A stretch of 64,000 nt of DNA, taken from assembly GCA_964529405.1 (NCBI GenBank), contig CAZGWE010000002.1, forward strand, positions 1-64,000, written 5' to 3'. The DNA comes from CAZGWE01 sp964529405. GTDB lineage: Bacteria; Patescibacteriota; UBA1384; XYA2-FULL-43-10; 1-14-0-10-43-13. The translations under genes and the position numbers were made by a program. The notes under the pieces were generated by a model, which was given only the letters and a program-made list of their open reading frames with translations, searched no databases and was not told where the DNA came from. This document shows, piece after piece, positions 33,544-41,724 of the stretch (the stretch's first letter is position 1; each line of letters begins with the position of its first letter).

Positions 33544-33971
33544 TTACTCTTCGCTCATTCTGAAACGCCAAATAGTCAAAGCTAGCATAATGATAACCCG
33601 ACCGCCGACAATCACAATATTTAGCAGGTCGGCGAAGGGTGAGGCCTGTTCAAGGGCAACGCCTCGGAGAAGCGCTGTTTTTGACCTCCAGAGAGGTTAC
33701 CGACCTGCTGGTTAGCTTTTTCTTCCAGGTCAACCATCCCAAGTAGCGTGTCAGCATCTATTCTTTTGCTGTAAAATCCCCCAAAAAGCTCTAAAATTTC
33801 CTTTAGACTTAAAAAGTTGTAATAGGCGGAGGATTGCAGTTGGACACAGATCTTTTCTTTAATTGATTTCATGTCTTTGCAGACGTCATTGCCCAAAAGC
33901 CCGAATATCTCTCCCCTATTAACGTCAAAAAAATGCCCTTTTAACAAGAGCTTGTAAATCAATAGCCACAT
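33544..33971 (-). pseudogene. Remnant of an ABC-2 type exporter (ATPase joined to permease end)
   Basis: The first part reads VNRGEIFGLLG and then jumps past the Walker A (GPNGAGKTT is missing) to KEKICVQLQSSAYYNFLSLKEILELFGGFYS, ending at the signature NLSGGQKQRF. In the next frame the sequence continues as ALEQASPFADLLNIVIVGGRVIIMLALTIWRFRMSEE and a stop, which fits the last helix and tail of an ABC-2 permease. The ATPase start, the nucleotide-binding loop, Walker B and most of the permease have been lost. This is a decayed drug- or lipid-export operon. Confidence 0.75.
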
Positions 33972-34079
33972 TTTACGCCTTACCCTTTTTATTGTAAATG
34001 ATTGACAGAAGCACAGTTGACAGGGTTCGCGGAAGATATTTATCTAAATCGGTATTATAGGAAATAACAAATTAAAATA

Positions 34080-34093
34080 ACACGGCGTCGTGT
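34080..34093. promoter_or_regulatory. ACACGGCGTCGTGT motif downstream of the C39-like gene
   Basis: Arms ACACG and CGTGT with a four-base centre. It is the most symmetrical copy of the motif found near the TrpR-like gene and comEC. It lies 16 bases past the stop of the minus-strand C39-like gene, so it is not in an obvious promoter. Confidence 0.35.
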
Positions 34094-34108
34094 CGAAGCA
34101 AGCCAGAC

Positions 34109-34882
34109 TTAGTCAAAGACAAGATAGCTCTTTTGACCGTCGTAGATGTTGGCCGGGTTCCAGTCGTGAATAGCTTGATAGAGATCATTGTGTTTGTAGC
34201 GAAAGTATTGGCCTTTCCTGGTGCCGGGATCGTTAGTGATAAATTCGTCTTTGTCATAGCCGATCACAACAAGCATATGGTAATTGGGGCCGCCGTTTCT
34301 AAAATTGGGATTGGGCAAAATTTTCCCGGCGGCCGGAATGATAACAGGGCGGTTATCAGCAAGTTCGCTTTTTATTTTTTCAATTGAGACGTTTTCCTCG
34401 GTTCGGGCTCTGCTTAAACCGTAATACTTTTCTGCGATTTCGGCCAGTGCTTTGAGCGTAATACTGGCCCCGTAACCGTTTTTTTCCTGAAAATCAACCA
34501 AGTCTAATATTTCTTTTTCGCCCGCTTCAAACGTAACGTCCGTGCCCTCAAGAAAATGCCGGACCATAATCAGGCTGGCTTCTTCGCAGGCTTCCTCGTG
34601 AAGGGCGTCCCAGTTGGCAGACGGCGCTTGGACAAGAAAGGGAACCTTGATCAGCGCTTTATCCGGCAGTTTTGTTTCGCTCTCATTTTCGCTCTCGATT
34701 GACGGCGAGGGGGTCTCGATTTGGCCGGTTTTATCGTTTGCCGTCGGGATGGCAAGGGGCAAGCTGCTTTGTTCGGCTGGTCGATCTGTTTCCGGCTTTT
34801 TATTTAAGGTGAAGTAGTTAACAACAAAAAAGACCGCGGCGCCGGCCAATAACAAAATTATGATTGCTTTTTCCTTTAACAT
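34109..34882 (-). CDS. Membrane-anchored C39-like cysteine peptidase
   Basis: The start is placed at the ATG at 34882; a TTG 20 codons upstream overlaps the previous gene. 257 residues with an N-terminal anchor (about 4-22), a Ser/Glu-rich linker and a papain-like domain: VPFLVQAPSANWDALHEEACEEASLIM (the catalytic Cys in EEACEEAS), GGPNYHMLVVIGYDKD (catalytic His) and FITNDPG (Asn/Asp). Proteins of this C39_2 type are common in CPR and act outside the membrane; substrates are unknown. Confidence 0.85.
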   Translation of the reverse strand: MLKEKAIIILLLAGAAVFFVVNYFTLNKKPETDRPAEQSSLPLAIPTANDKTGQIETPSPSIESENESETKLPDKALIKVPFLVQAPSANWDALHEEACEEASLIMVRHFLEGTDVTFEAGEKEILDLVDFQEKNGYGASITLKALAEIAEKYYGLSRARTEENVSIEKIKSELADNRPVIIPAAGKILPNPNFRNGGPNYHMLVVIGYDKDEFITNDPGTRKGQYFRYKHNDLYQAIHDWNPANIYDGQKSYLVFD

Positions 34883-34922
34883 TTTTCGTTTCTTGGCAAG
34901 CGCAGCAATTGCAATGATGGTT

Positions 34923-35765
34923 CTATCCGGGAATAATATCAATTTTTGATTCCCTTAAGCCCCGGCCGAGCCAGAGGACAAAGATGCCAAGAAGGCAAAC
35001 GAGGCTGTCTTCAATTACCAGTAAGGTTAATTGGCTGTTCAGGATTAATTCGGTAATCTTCCATGCAGCATTTTTGATCTTAGCGTCATTATCGGCAAAT
35101 TCGGCAATTAGACGATTGAGGTACGGCTGGCCAAGAAAATAAATTGCCGCGGTTATTGCTGTCAGCAAGAGTCCGGATAAAATTAAGCTGCTACCCAGCC
35201 AACCAAATTTTTCAGCCGAAGTTCGGGCCGGCAATAGAAAAACTGCAATGGCAAGAAAAAGGACGATTATGGCCAGGTAAATCAGATAATTATTAAATTG
35301 GCTCAAAATCGGAAAGGCGGGGTTGTTGGAGATGTCAAAATGGAAATTATCGCCGATAATATCTCCGCTTATGATTCCCGGAGTGCCAATTTTTTGATTA
35401 AGCGAATCGGTCAAGCCCCTTTCTAATTCCTTGGTGTTTAAAACAATTTCCTTACTGGCGTCGGGATTGTTAAGAGCCAAAAATGTTTGGTCAACAGTGC
35501 CTTCGCTAATCTTTTTAATGTTTTCTTCATTAATTGACTCATTAACGGCTTCAAAAATCAAGCCGTCCTTAATATTGAGCTTGGTGCTTTCGACGAGACT
35601 TTCACGAACGAGGCCGGCGACAACTTGGTAAGCACCGCTTTGCGCCAGCAGGGATTTTATTTTATCGGCCGAGAATAAATTTAGCTTAATGTTGAGCGCT
35701 ATAATAAAAACAGGCAGGGTGACGGCCATTAGAGTCAGCAAAAAAAATCCCAAAATTTTTCGCAT
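34923..35765 (-). CDS. Four-helix membrane protein with an extracytoplasmic domain
   Basis: 280 residues: an N-terminal helix (about 4-24), an external domain of about 130 residues rich in Asn and Asp (LNIKDGLIFEAVNESINEENIKK), and three further helices at about 157-177, 190-212 and 243-264. No known motif. It lies two bases after the small protein gene and is followed by the C39-like peptidase, so the three probably form an envelope operon with the exonuclease gene upstream. Confidence 0.65.
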   Translation of the reverse strand: MRKILGFFLLTLMAVTLPVFIIALNIKLNLFSADKIKSLLAQSGAYQVVAGLVRESLVESTKLNIKDGLIFEAVNESINEENIKKISEGTVDQTFLALNNPDASKEIVLNTKELERGLTDSLNQKIGTPGIISGDIIGDNFHFDISNNPAFPILSQFNNYLIYLAIIVLFLAIAVFLLPARTSAEKFGWLGSSLILSGLLLTAITAAIYFLGQPYLNRLIAEFADNDAKIKNAAWKITELILNSQLTLLVIEDSLVCLLGIFVLWLGRGLRESKIDIIPG

Positions 35766-35767
35766 AA

Positions 35768-35917
35768 CTACCTCTTTAATGACTTAACGAGCATAAATAA
35801 GCCCAAAACAATAATCACCGCCGGCCAGAAAATTTCCCAGACCGATTGGCTTAAAATGCCCAGATTTTGCAAAAGCAGAACAATGCCGAGGGCGATGATG
35901 GTTATGCCTAAAAACAT
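35768..35917 (-). CDS. 49-residue membrane protein (DUF5668/LiaI-like)
   Basis: MFLGITIIALGIVLLLQNLGIL followed by SVWEIFWPAVIIVLGLFMLVK: two helices with the LG..LLL.N...L / .W.I.WP..II..G pattern of DUF5668 domains. A perfect AGGAGG lies five bases before the ATG, and the stop is two bases before the next start. The frame usually called at this place is a shadow. Such proteins are linked to envelope-stress responses in other bacteria. Confidence 0.75.
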   Translation of the reverse strand: MFLGITIIALGIVLLLQNLGILSQSVWEIFWPAVIIVLGLFMLVKSLKR

Positions 35918-35925
35918 CTTGCCTC

Positions 35926-36597
35926 CTATAATTTAATGAGGGTGTTTGCGGCCGACGGTTGGTCAAAAAAACCAAGGCCGGAGTCTGTAGGCAAATTAAT
36001 AAAATTGACTTTGTTGTAAATTGCCCGGACGCTTTCCACGTCCCTCTTGCAGTAGGCGATAATCTCCTCGGATTTGCCAGCTAGAAAGTAGTCATAAACC
36101 TTGGATCCATCTAAACCGGCCTCCTTGGGCGAAGCAAGGCCCAAGGCGAGGCAGAGCTTATGGAGTCCGATACTGCCGCCCCACTTTTCCCACTCGCACA
36201 TCGTATCATAGATCGGATTGTTACGATATCGGGCGAAGCTTAACTCTCTTGAGGGGCGGACGCCCAGAATAATCGATCTCTTATAAATGAAACGCAAATC
36301 AAAATTCATAATGTTGTGGCCGACAAATAAATCGCACTCTCTGGCTATGCCCCAGAATTGTTCGAGCATTTTTTTCTCATCGCCCGAGATGCTCCCTGTT
36401 TTCTTGTCATCAAGGGCGTAACAGATACAAAATATCCGGCCGAATTCGCCCTGGAGCGACGTACCCCGAAAATAATCCTCGAACTTGCTCTCGCTGGCGC
36501 TAGCTTTGCCGACTGATTCCTGCCAGAGTCTTTTGACCAAGTCAACTTTGTCTCCGGCTGCGGGTAGCGTCTCGATATCTAAGAAAATCTTGCGCAT
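35926..36597 (-). CDS. DEDD-type 3'-5' exonuclease
   Basis: 223 residues of the DnaQ/PolB-exonuclease fold. Motif I FLDIETLP (Asp7, Glu9), motif II LFVGHNIMNFDLRFI, motif III IAYCKRDVESVRAIY carry the four acidic metal ligands. The GGSIGLHKLCLALGL segment between them matches the predicted PolB-like exonuclease family. Acts on DNA or RNA 3' ends in the cytoplasm. It heads a small operon with two membrane-protein genes and the C39-like gene. Confidence 0.88.
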   Translation of the reverse strand: MRKIFLDIETLPAAGDKVDLVKRLWQESVGKASASESKFEDYFRGTSLQGEFGRIFCICYALDDKKTGSISGDEKKMLEQFWGIARECDLFVGHNIMNFDLRFIYKRSIILGVRPSRELSFARYRNNPIYDTMCEWEKWGGSIGLHKLCLALGLASPKEAGLDGSKVYDYFLAGKSEEIIAYCKRDVESVRAIYNKVNFINLPTDSGLGFFDQPSAANTLIKL

Positions 36598-36746
36598 TGT
36601 TCTTGCCTCTTGGCTTAAAATTTGTTGGTCTTTCTGAAGTATGTTTAAACAACAAACCCGACTTCTCTAATATACAGCATTATCTTAGCGCTTGCTAGAT
36701 CAAGGTTATTATGGTCTTAACTTTAACTTTTCTTAAAATTAATTGT

Positions 36747-36845
36747 AAACTTTATCAAATAGAGTCAATACCCGGATGCCTGTTCTTTCCCGGCGCTAGC
36801 TGTAAAACTTCCCGATGCATCTAATTTCCGAATTAGATAAAGTTT
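36747..36845. repeat. Palindromic element of 99 bp
   Basis: AAACTTTATC at the left end matches GATAAAGTTT at the right end exactly. Inside lies a second hairpin ATCTAATT-tccg-AATTAGAT. The rest of the 275-base gap between the divergent exonuclease and methyltransferase genes contains no gene that I can see. Confidence 0.55.
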
Positions 36846-36872
36846 AGAGTACTAACTATAAAATAAAGCGAG

Positions 36873-37589
36873 GTGAACATAAGCCAGCATAGCAGCTCCG
36901 TCCATAACGTTTCGGGAGAGTGGAGCAGTTTGCAGCATCTGGTTAATGCTGATCCTAGATCTCTGGAAAAAGTATTTAAGTATCTTGATCGATCACAAAC
37001 CAAGCTTGAAGATAGCAACCTGGATTGCCTGTTGGGAATTTCGGATCGCCAAATGGAAAAACGAGTTGATTATCACAGGCTTAAGCAAGACTTTGGCACG
37101 GAGCAGTACATCTATGAGGGAACTCCCTATGATTTTATTCGTTTTTTTCTGCATTTCGTTAAGCCGACCGCAAAAGATGTTGTCTATGATTTGGGCTCGG
37201 GCTATGGCAGAATTGTATTCTACGGCGCACTGACGACCCCAGCCTTCTTTAAGGGAATCGAGATCGTGCCTCATCGGGTGAAAGAAGCGACCCAAATCAA
37301 GAAAAGATTTGGGATTAACAATGCAAAATTTATTCAAGGCAATGTTTTAGATCAAGACTACAGCGATGGTAATTTTTTCTTCTTGTTTAATCCCTTTTAT
37401 CCTGAAACTCTGGAAATTGTTGGTAAACAGTTAAGCAAAATTGCCAAAAACAAAAAAATCACCATAGCAACCTGGGGAGGACCATCCAACGAATATTTTT
37501 CAGACCAAAAGTGGCTTGTAGAACAGAAAATGGAAAACCAGGATAGTGGGATAGCTAATAGGTTGAAGATATTTGAGAGTAGAGAGTAG
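36873..37589 (+). CDS. SAM-dependent methyltransferase
   Basis: 238 residues from a GTG at 36873 with AGG just upstream and TATAAA close before it. A helical N-terminal part of about 95 residues precedes a Rossmann-type methyltransferase core: DVVYDLGSGYGRIVFYGAL (motif I), KGIEIVPHRVKEATQIKKRFG (motif II acidic residue), AKFIQGNVLDQDY and FFLFNPFYPETLEIV (motif IV). The core resembles DOT1-like or small-molecule methyltransferases. Substrate unknown. Confidence 0.82.
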   Translation: MNISQHSSSVHNVSGEWSSLQHLVNADPRSLEKVFKYLDRSQTKLEDSNLDCLLGISDRQMEKRVDYHRLKQDFGTEQYIYEGTPYDFIRFFLHFVKPTAKDVVYDLGSGYGRIVFYGALTTPAFFKGIEIVPHRVKEATQIKKRFGINNAKFIQGNVLDQDYSDGNFFFLFNPFYPETLEIVGKQLSKIAKNKKITIATWGGPSNEYFSDQKWLVEQKMENQDSGIANRLKIFESRE

Positions 37590-37636
37590 AGAGTTCTTTC
37601 TTTCACGCTTAGCACTCTCTTACTTTCACGCTTAAT

Positions 37637-37858
37637 TTATTTGTTTCTCAACAGCTCCAGCTCGAGGTGAATGTAGCCAAGCGCGATAATGATAGCTCCG
37701 CCCATGATTTTCATCGAGGGGAAGACAAAGGTGCAGCCCGAGCCGAGCAGGTTAAAAACCCAACCGACAAGACCGTAAGTAAAAACAAGAATACCAAGCA
37801 TAATCATGGCTAATGCTACGCCATAAAACGAGTGCTCGTTGGTTTTGCGTTTAAACAT
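37637..37858 (-). CDS. Small two-helix membrane protein
   Basis: 73 residues with helices at about 13-37 and 47-65. AAAGGAGGT precedes the ATG, a very strong ribosome-binding site. It follows the YgjP-type protease gene by 11 bases and is probably co-transcribed with it. No motif recognised. Confidence 0.75.
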   Translation of the reverse strand: MFKRKTNEHSFYGVALAMIMLGILVFTYGLVGWVFNLLGSGCTFVFPSMKIMGGAIIIALGYIHLELELLRNK

Positions 37859-37869
37859 AGACCTCCTTT

Positions 37870-38484
37870 TTAGTAATCGATTTTCTTTAACATATTGCTG
37901 TGGGTTTTACTGCCCGGATAGATATTTTCCATCTCCTCCCAGAAATATTTGGAGTGGTTGAATTGGCGAAGATGGGCTAGTTCATGATAGATAACGTAGT
38001 CGAACAACTCGGGTGAGAGCAAAACGATGCGCCAGTTAAAGGAGAGATTACGGCGCCGGCTGCAACTGCCCCAAAACTTTTTGTCGCGGGGAACGTAAAT
38101 TTTGTTGTAAGAAAAACCATGGAGTTGCGCCACCTGATCGGTTCTGGTTTTGATTTTGGTTTTTGCATAATCGACAATTTCCGGCCACTCCAAAACCTTA
38201 CCCTCAACAGTGATACTTTTGGGCAGTTTGATTAATTTACTTCTGGTTTCCTCGATGTGATCCCAGTGCTTTTTGATCCAATCTTTACGTTTTTCTAAAA
38301 TATCTCGGACAGCTTGATGCTTGTTTCCGATCCGTGTCGGCACCACCACCCTTAAACCATCATCATAAGAGATACTGATTCGTAAGTGCCTAGCGCGATT
38401 TGATTCGTAAACAGAACAGGAAGCATTTGGTCCCAAATGATCCTGGCTGATTCTTTCGAGTAAGGCTAAACCTCGTTTTTTCAT
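37870..38484 (-). CDS. YgjP-like (DUF45) zinc metalloprotease
   Basis: 204 residues. The zinc motif HELAHLRQFNHS (HExxH plus a downstream His) and the preceding WGSCSRRRNLSFNWRIVLLSPELFDYVIYHE are diagnostic of YgjP/WSS1-related proteins. An N-terminal beta-rich part contains RHLRISISYDDGLRVVVPTRIG. Often found next to restriction or repair genes in other bacteria. The ATG has no clear ribosome-binding site and lies 15 bases after a terminator-like hairpin. Confidence 0.88.
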   Translation of the reverse strand: MKKRGLALLERISQDHLGPNASCSVYESNRARHLRISISYDDGLRVVVPTRIGNKHQAVRDILEKRKDWIKKHWDHIEETRSKLIKLPKSITVEGKVLEWPEIVDYAKTKIKTRTDQVAQLHGFSYNKIYVPRDKKFWGSCSRRRNLSFNWRIVLLSPELFDYVIYHELAHLRQFNHSKYFWEEMENIYPGSKTHSNMLKKIDY

Positions 38485-38499
38485 GTGAGATTTTAAAAA

Positions 38500-38539
38500 A
38501 TACGGGCTCTTAATAATAAGAGTCTTTTCCCGTATCCAA
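38500..38539 (-). promoter_or_regulatory. Leader peptide with terminator hairpin (attenuator candidate) before ygjP
   Basis: On the minus strand AAAGGAG is followed eight bases later by TTG-GAT-ACG-GGA-AAA-GAC-TCT-TAT-TAT-TAA, a nine-residue peptide. Its reading frame runs into a hairpin whose stem ATACGGG / CCCGTAT (38529-38535 with 38500-38506) is followed by six T. Ribosome position on the leader would affect hairpin formation, the plan of classical attenuation. The hairpin may equally be just a terminator of the upstream ydjM-like gene. Confidence 0.45.
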
Positions 38540-38618
38540 ACTAAAAACTCCTTTCTAATTGTTTGTTGGGCATCGAATCCCTTTAAGCGAAATTAAGGTT
38601 CTTAAGCAATTTTAATTT

Positions 38619-39188
38619 TTATTTAAATAATATGGCTCTTATGGTTTGCCAATTGAGGTAAACAAGAGCAATGAGGACGAGATTTAAGAGGGGAAAAATG
38701 ACGAGATTTTCGAACCATTTGCCTGTCAAAATTCTAAATCCATCAAAGGGTCTTGGCGGTATTCCCATCATTCCCCGATAGGGATAAAATAGAGGAATTC
38801 CCTCGGAAGTAACCATATCTGCGGCTAAATGACTTACATAGGCTATGACGCAGGCAAGAAAGACGACCTTAATATCTATGCCCCAATATAATGGAAAAGA
38901 GTTTAGGAGTGAAGAGAGGATGAAGGCGGCTAGACCCAATCCAAGCAATGAGTGCGAAATATTTCTGTGTTTTACGAAGGGGTTGCTGAGTCTTCCGACG
39001 GTATGGCCAAAAGGCAAGGAATCCCAAATATCTGCCGCCGGTTGGTCAATATCGGGCAGGAGTGCGGCCAAGTGGGATCCGATAATGACGGTCGCGAGCG
39101 TAGCGGGACCGTAAGCGGGATGGCTCGAGAGCAGATAATACCCAAAACCGGAGGTTATCCCTAGAATTTGGTGAGTCCTTCCAGTCAT
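38619..39188 (-). CDS. YdjM-type (DUF457) membrane metal-dependent hydrolase
   Basis: 189 residues from the ATG at 39188. Pattern of the family: TGRTHQILG, LAALLPDIDQPAAD, FVKHRNISHSLLGLGL, IAYVSHLAADMVTSEGIPLFYPYRG, with the His and Asp residues thought to bind metal. Four or five membrane helices. TATAAT lies nine bases before the ATG, so the transcript is probably leaderless. The region upstream (39189-39240) is a degenerate repeat-like stretch with GCGTATCGCG and GTAACGTGTCAC units. Confidence 0.85.
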   Translation of the reverse strand: MTGRTHQILGITSGFGYYLLSSHPAYGPATLATVIIGSHLAALLPDIDQPAADIWDSLPFGHTVGRLSNPFVKHRNISHSLLGLGLAAFILSSLLNSFPLYWGIDIKVVFLACVIAYVSHLAADMVTSEGIPLFYPYRGMMGIPPRPFDGFRILTGKWFENLVIFPLLNLVLIALVYLNWQTIRAILFK

Positions 39189-39295
39189 AAGTACATTATA
39201 TCGCGTATCGCGCAACTTGTAACGTGTCACATAGTCGTGCCGGGCCGGCTATGCAATTAATCATTTGATAAACGATAATTGGTATGGGCACAAAG

Positions 39296-39476
39296 GGTAC
39301 GCGCTTTAAAAGGAGTTGGCAGTATTGATTACTCCTGGACGATTACTGTGCCTTTCATAATATCAGAGATAGATTCCTAACAAAAAAAATTCCGCCAACC
39401 TTTTGAAGCGATGTTGCCGTGAGCGGGCCAATTTGGCTGTCGATCTGTCCGATTCTGATTCGGGCGGATTGTTTTT
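39296..39476 (+). ncRNA. Possible structured RNA with terminator
   Basis: In the 306-base gap before the coiled-coil secreted-protein gene, CGCTT-t-AAAAGG-ag-TTGGC (39303-39320) pairs with GCCAA-CCTTTT-g-AAGCG (39394-39410), giving a 16-bp bulged stem with a 73-base inner part. At 39443-39469 ATCTGTCCGA / TCGGGCGGAT forms a ten-pair stem (two G-U) followed by TGTTTTT, a good plus-strand terminator with no plus-strand gene before it. No clear promoter, so a palindromic repeat is the other explanation. Confidence 0.4.
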
Positions 39477-39494
39477 GCGATCTAAGGACGGCTC

Positions 39495-40736
39495 TTAAAA
39501 CTTCTCCTTTACAGCTTCTTTGATTTCGGCCGCTTTTTCCTTTATCTTTTCTGTAGCGCCTTCTTTAACTTTCTCCTTAACTTCGGTTGTTTTCTCTTTG
39601 GCAGCCTCTTCTATTTTTTTGGCTTTTTCAGTTTTAGTTTTTTCGATCTCTGTCTGGCGTTCCCGTGTGATTTCAGCCGCTTTGTTGATTGCTTCATTAA
39701 CGTTAATATTTTTTTCTTTAGCCGTGGCTTCAATCTTTGCTTTTATCTTTTTCTCCATTTCGGCATCAACTTTTTTACCTTTAAAGATCTCGCCGACAAT
39801 CCCCGCGTTGTCTTGTGATTTCTCAACCAACTTCTCGGTTTGCTGGTCAATAACTTTTTGCAGAGCCGGTTTGGCCGATTCCGGTGCTTTATCGTGGACA
39901 CTTTGCAGGACTAATAGATGCCGTTGATATTTGTCGTTAGAGCTTCCGGCTAGTTTTTTAATTATTTCCGGATCCTCTGCAGCCAGTTGGATTGCTATTT
40001 CGGTCTGTTTAGCTTCCAGAGTCTTATCGAGCGTGTCGTCGTCATCAGTCTCGGCGCCAGCTGCTTCATTTTTATTCTCCGCTTTGTCCAGATTTTCAAG
40101 TAAAGCTAATTTTTTGTCATATTTCTTCTCTTTAACCTTCTCTTTTGCTTCTAATAAGCTAAAAACCTCCTCGACTTTCTTCTTGGCTTCCTCTTCGGAG
40201 AGTTGATTTAATTTAGCGGCAGCCTCTTTGAGCATCGTTTCACGTTTGGCTTGGATTCGAGTTTGCAATTCGCTACCATCGGCAACAATTTTATCCATAA
40301 AGGCGGCATAGAGTATCTTATTCTTAGCCATTTGGGTTTTGATTTTAGCTTGAGCGGTTGGATCGGTTGTTGCGGCTAGAATTTGCTCCAGTTCGGCTTG
40401 ATTGTTGGTAAATTTCTCATAAGCGCGTTCAGCCGCCTTGGTCCGTTTGGCCTTGTTGGTTTCGACTAATCTTACTAACTCCATATCGGTCAACTTTTCG
40501 GCTAGTTCCGCCCTTTTTTCGGCGTTTGTGGTGATGTAAAGCTGCAATCGGGCAGACCAAAAGTTCCAGATTTTTGGTTCTGGTGATTCCAGATCAGCTG
40601 CTGTTAACTCAACCGTTGGTGCCAGAGAGATGAATTCATCAGTGGATGAAGTAGTTTGAGCTAAGGCATCATTGATAGCGGTGAGAGCCAATCCGCAGCT
40701 AAAGACAGCAAGAAAAATTTTTGATTTTGTTTTCAT
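39495..40736 (-). CDS. Secreted, Lys/Glu-rich coiled-coil protein (DUF5667-like)
   Basis: 413 residues with a clear signal peptide (MKTKSKIFLAVFSCGLALTA, cleavage after INDALA). The mature protein starts with LAPTVELTAADLESPEPKIWNFWSARLQLYITTNAEKRAELAEKLTDMEL, similar to the DUF5667 proteins common in CPR genomes, and then is almost wholly helical and charged, ending in repeated KIEEAAKEKTTEVKEK-type units. AGGAGG five bases before the ATG. Probably an abundant periplasmic or surface protein. Confidence 0.75.
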   Translation of the reverse strand: MKTKSKIFLAVFSCGLALTAINDALAQTTSSTDEFISLAPTVELTAADLESPEPKIWNFWSARLQLYITTNAEKRAELAEKLTDMELVRLVETNKAKRTKAAERAYEKFTNNQAELEQILAATTDPTAQAKIKTQMAKNKILYAAFMDKIVADGSELQTRIQAKRETMLKEAAAKLNQLSEEEAKKKVEEVFSLLEAKEKVKEKKYDKKLALLENLDKAENKNEAAGAETDDDDTLDKTLEAKQTEIAIQLAAEDPEIIKKLAGSSNDKYQRHLLVLQSVHDKAPESAKPALQKVIDQQTEKLVEKSQDNAGIVGEIFKGKKVDAEMEKKIKAKIEATAKEKNINVNEAINKAAEITRERQTEIEKTKTEKAKKIEEAAKEKTTEVKEKVKEGATEKIKEKAAEIKEAVKEKF

Positions 40737-40880
40737 TCCAACCTCCTGCTAATGATGTGTTTCTATAATTATACTACATTTTAACTCTCCCGATCAAACA
40801 TTTATTTATTTTTGATATTGAGAAAAGAATAACAGGAAATTTTGAGAAGAAACTAAAGATGTTATTATCCTATGGCTGCA

Positions 40881-40918
40881 TTGAATGTGAAGCACAATAG
40901 TGCTATTCTCTATAGCAC
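40881..40918 (+). promoter_or_regulatory. Promoter with overlapping inverted half-sites
   Basis: TTGAAT (40881-40886), 17 bases, TATTCT (40904-40909). Half-sites AGCAC, GTGCTAT and ATAGCAC follow each other (40891-40918), so that GTGCT can pair with either neighbour and one palindrome covers the -10 and start region. This looks like a repressor operator. Confidence 0.55.
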
Positions 40919-40944
40919 CGCAAGCGTGACGCAAGGAGGGCACA

Positions 40945-41232
40945 ATGACTGATCGTTACACGGTAGGTCGGTTTTTGGAGGAAATGAGGGACAGGGGAGC
41001 GCTACACGCTCGTGTCTATGACTGTATCATGGGGTGGCTGCGCCGAACTCAGGGGAGTGTCGAGGTTGACCTTTTCTGTGCGATGACAGCCAGCAAGCAG
41101 GTTGTCGAGATGGCAGAGATTGCTTTGAGCGCGGCTTGCACCAAGGGCGAGATCAATGACAAACAGTTGACCGTTTTGCAGGCCGACCTGGCCGCTTTGG
41201 CCAGAGAGCGGGGGCTGGTCCCCGCTCCGTGA
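40945..41232 (+). CDS. 95-residue protein of unknown function
   Basis: Stand-alone gene with its own promoter, a strong AAGGAGGG and its own terminator, so clearly expressed as a unit. The protein is helical, with one Cys in each of three segments (YDCIMGWL, DLFCAMTA, SAACTKGEI) and a C-terminal helix KQLTVLQADLAALARERG. I do not recognise a family. It is not hydrophobic enough for the membrane. Confidence 0.75.
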   Translation: MTDRYTVGRFLEEMRDRGALHARVYDCIMGWLRRTQGSVEVDLFCAMTASKQVVEMAEIALSAACTKGEINDKQLTVLQADLAALARERGLVPAP

Positions 41233-41237
41233 TTCGT

Positions 41238-41279
41238 GGCGCCGGAGGCGAGTAATTCGCCGAAGGTGCCTGTTTTTTT
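41238..41279 (+). terminator. Intrinsic terminator
   Basis: GGCGCC-gga-GGCG-agtaatt-CGCC-gaa-GGTGCC followed by TGTTTTTTT, directly after the stop of the 95-residue gene. Confidence 0.85.
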
Positions 41280-41334
41280 AAATCTAACAATTTTCTGCTA
41301 GAATGAGAGCAGGTATTTATCGTGGAGGGCGTGT

Positions 41335-41724
41335 ATGGAAGATTTTAAACCGCACTCAAAAATTGTCCGCTTGTTCTATTTTTGGGCGGGGATTATTGCC
41401 ACGTTGGCTTATCGTGTTATTATTATCTTTACAAACTTCGACCCACTCTGGAATAAAGTATCTTGGTATATAGGCACCATTGGTTTTATCTTTTACTTTG
41501 CTCATCGGTTTCGGATTTCCGAAAAGCGAGAGCATTTAATTATAAAATATAAACTTGATAAAAAAATCGCCAGACTGGACGGATTGGCTGATGATGATAA
41601 GGCGGCCATGGGATACGTTTTTGGTACGCTCGTTTCATCTAAAGAGCGTTGGAACTCTATCTTTATTTTTGTCACCTCCGGCCTAGCGCTCTTGATTGGA
41701 ATTTATCTGGATTTCATTCAATAA
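41335..41724 (+). CDS. Three-helix membrane protein
   Basis: 129 residues: helices at about 16-34, 42-58 and a last one at 107-125, with a charged middle ([35 protein letters not shown]). GGAGG precedes the ATG by eight bases. Its end overlaps the convergent msrB gene by 42 bases. Function unknown. Confidence 0.7.
   Translation: MEDFKPHSKIVRLFYFWAGIIATLAYRVIIIFTNFDPLWNKVSWYIGTIGFIFYFAHRFRISEKREHLIIKYKLDKKIARLDGLADDDKAAMGYVFGTLVSSKERWNSIFIFVTSGLALLIGIYLDFIQ

Noticed and set aside
35784..35975. 63-codon minus-strand frame overlapping the small membrane-protein gene
   Set aside because: The other frame has a perfect AGGAGG, two hydrophobic helices of DUF5668 type and a stop two bases before the next start.
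37590..37636. TTAGCACTC, half of a CIRCE element, between two TTTCACGCTTA direct repeats
   Set aside because: The second inverted half GAGTGCTAA is missing, and the genes nearby are not heat-shock genes. The chaperone operon has a different palindrome.
39520..40206. Plus-strand frames opposite the secreted coiled-coil gene
   Set aside because: They are antisense shadows of a Lys/Glu-rich gene (giving Phe/Ser-rich products) and lack start signals.
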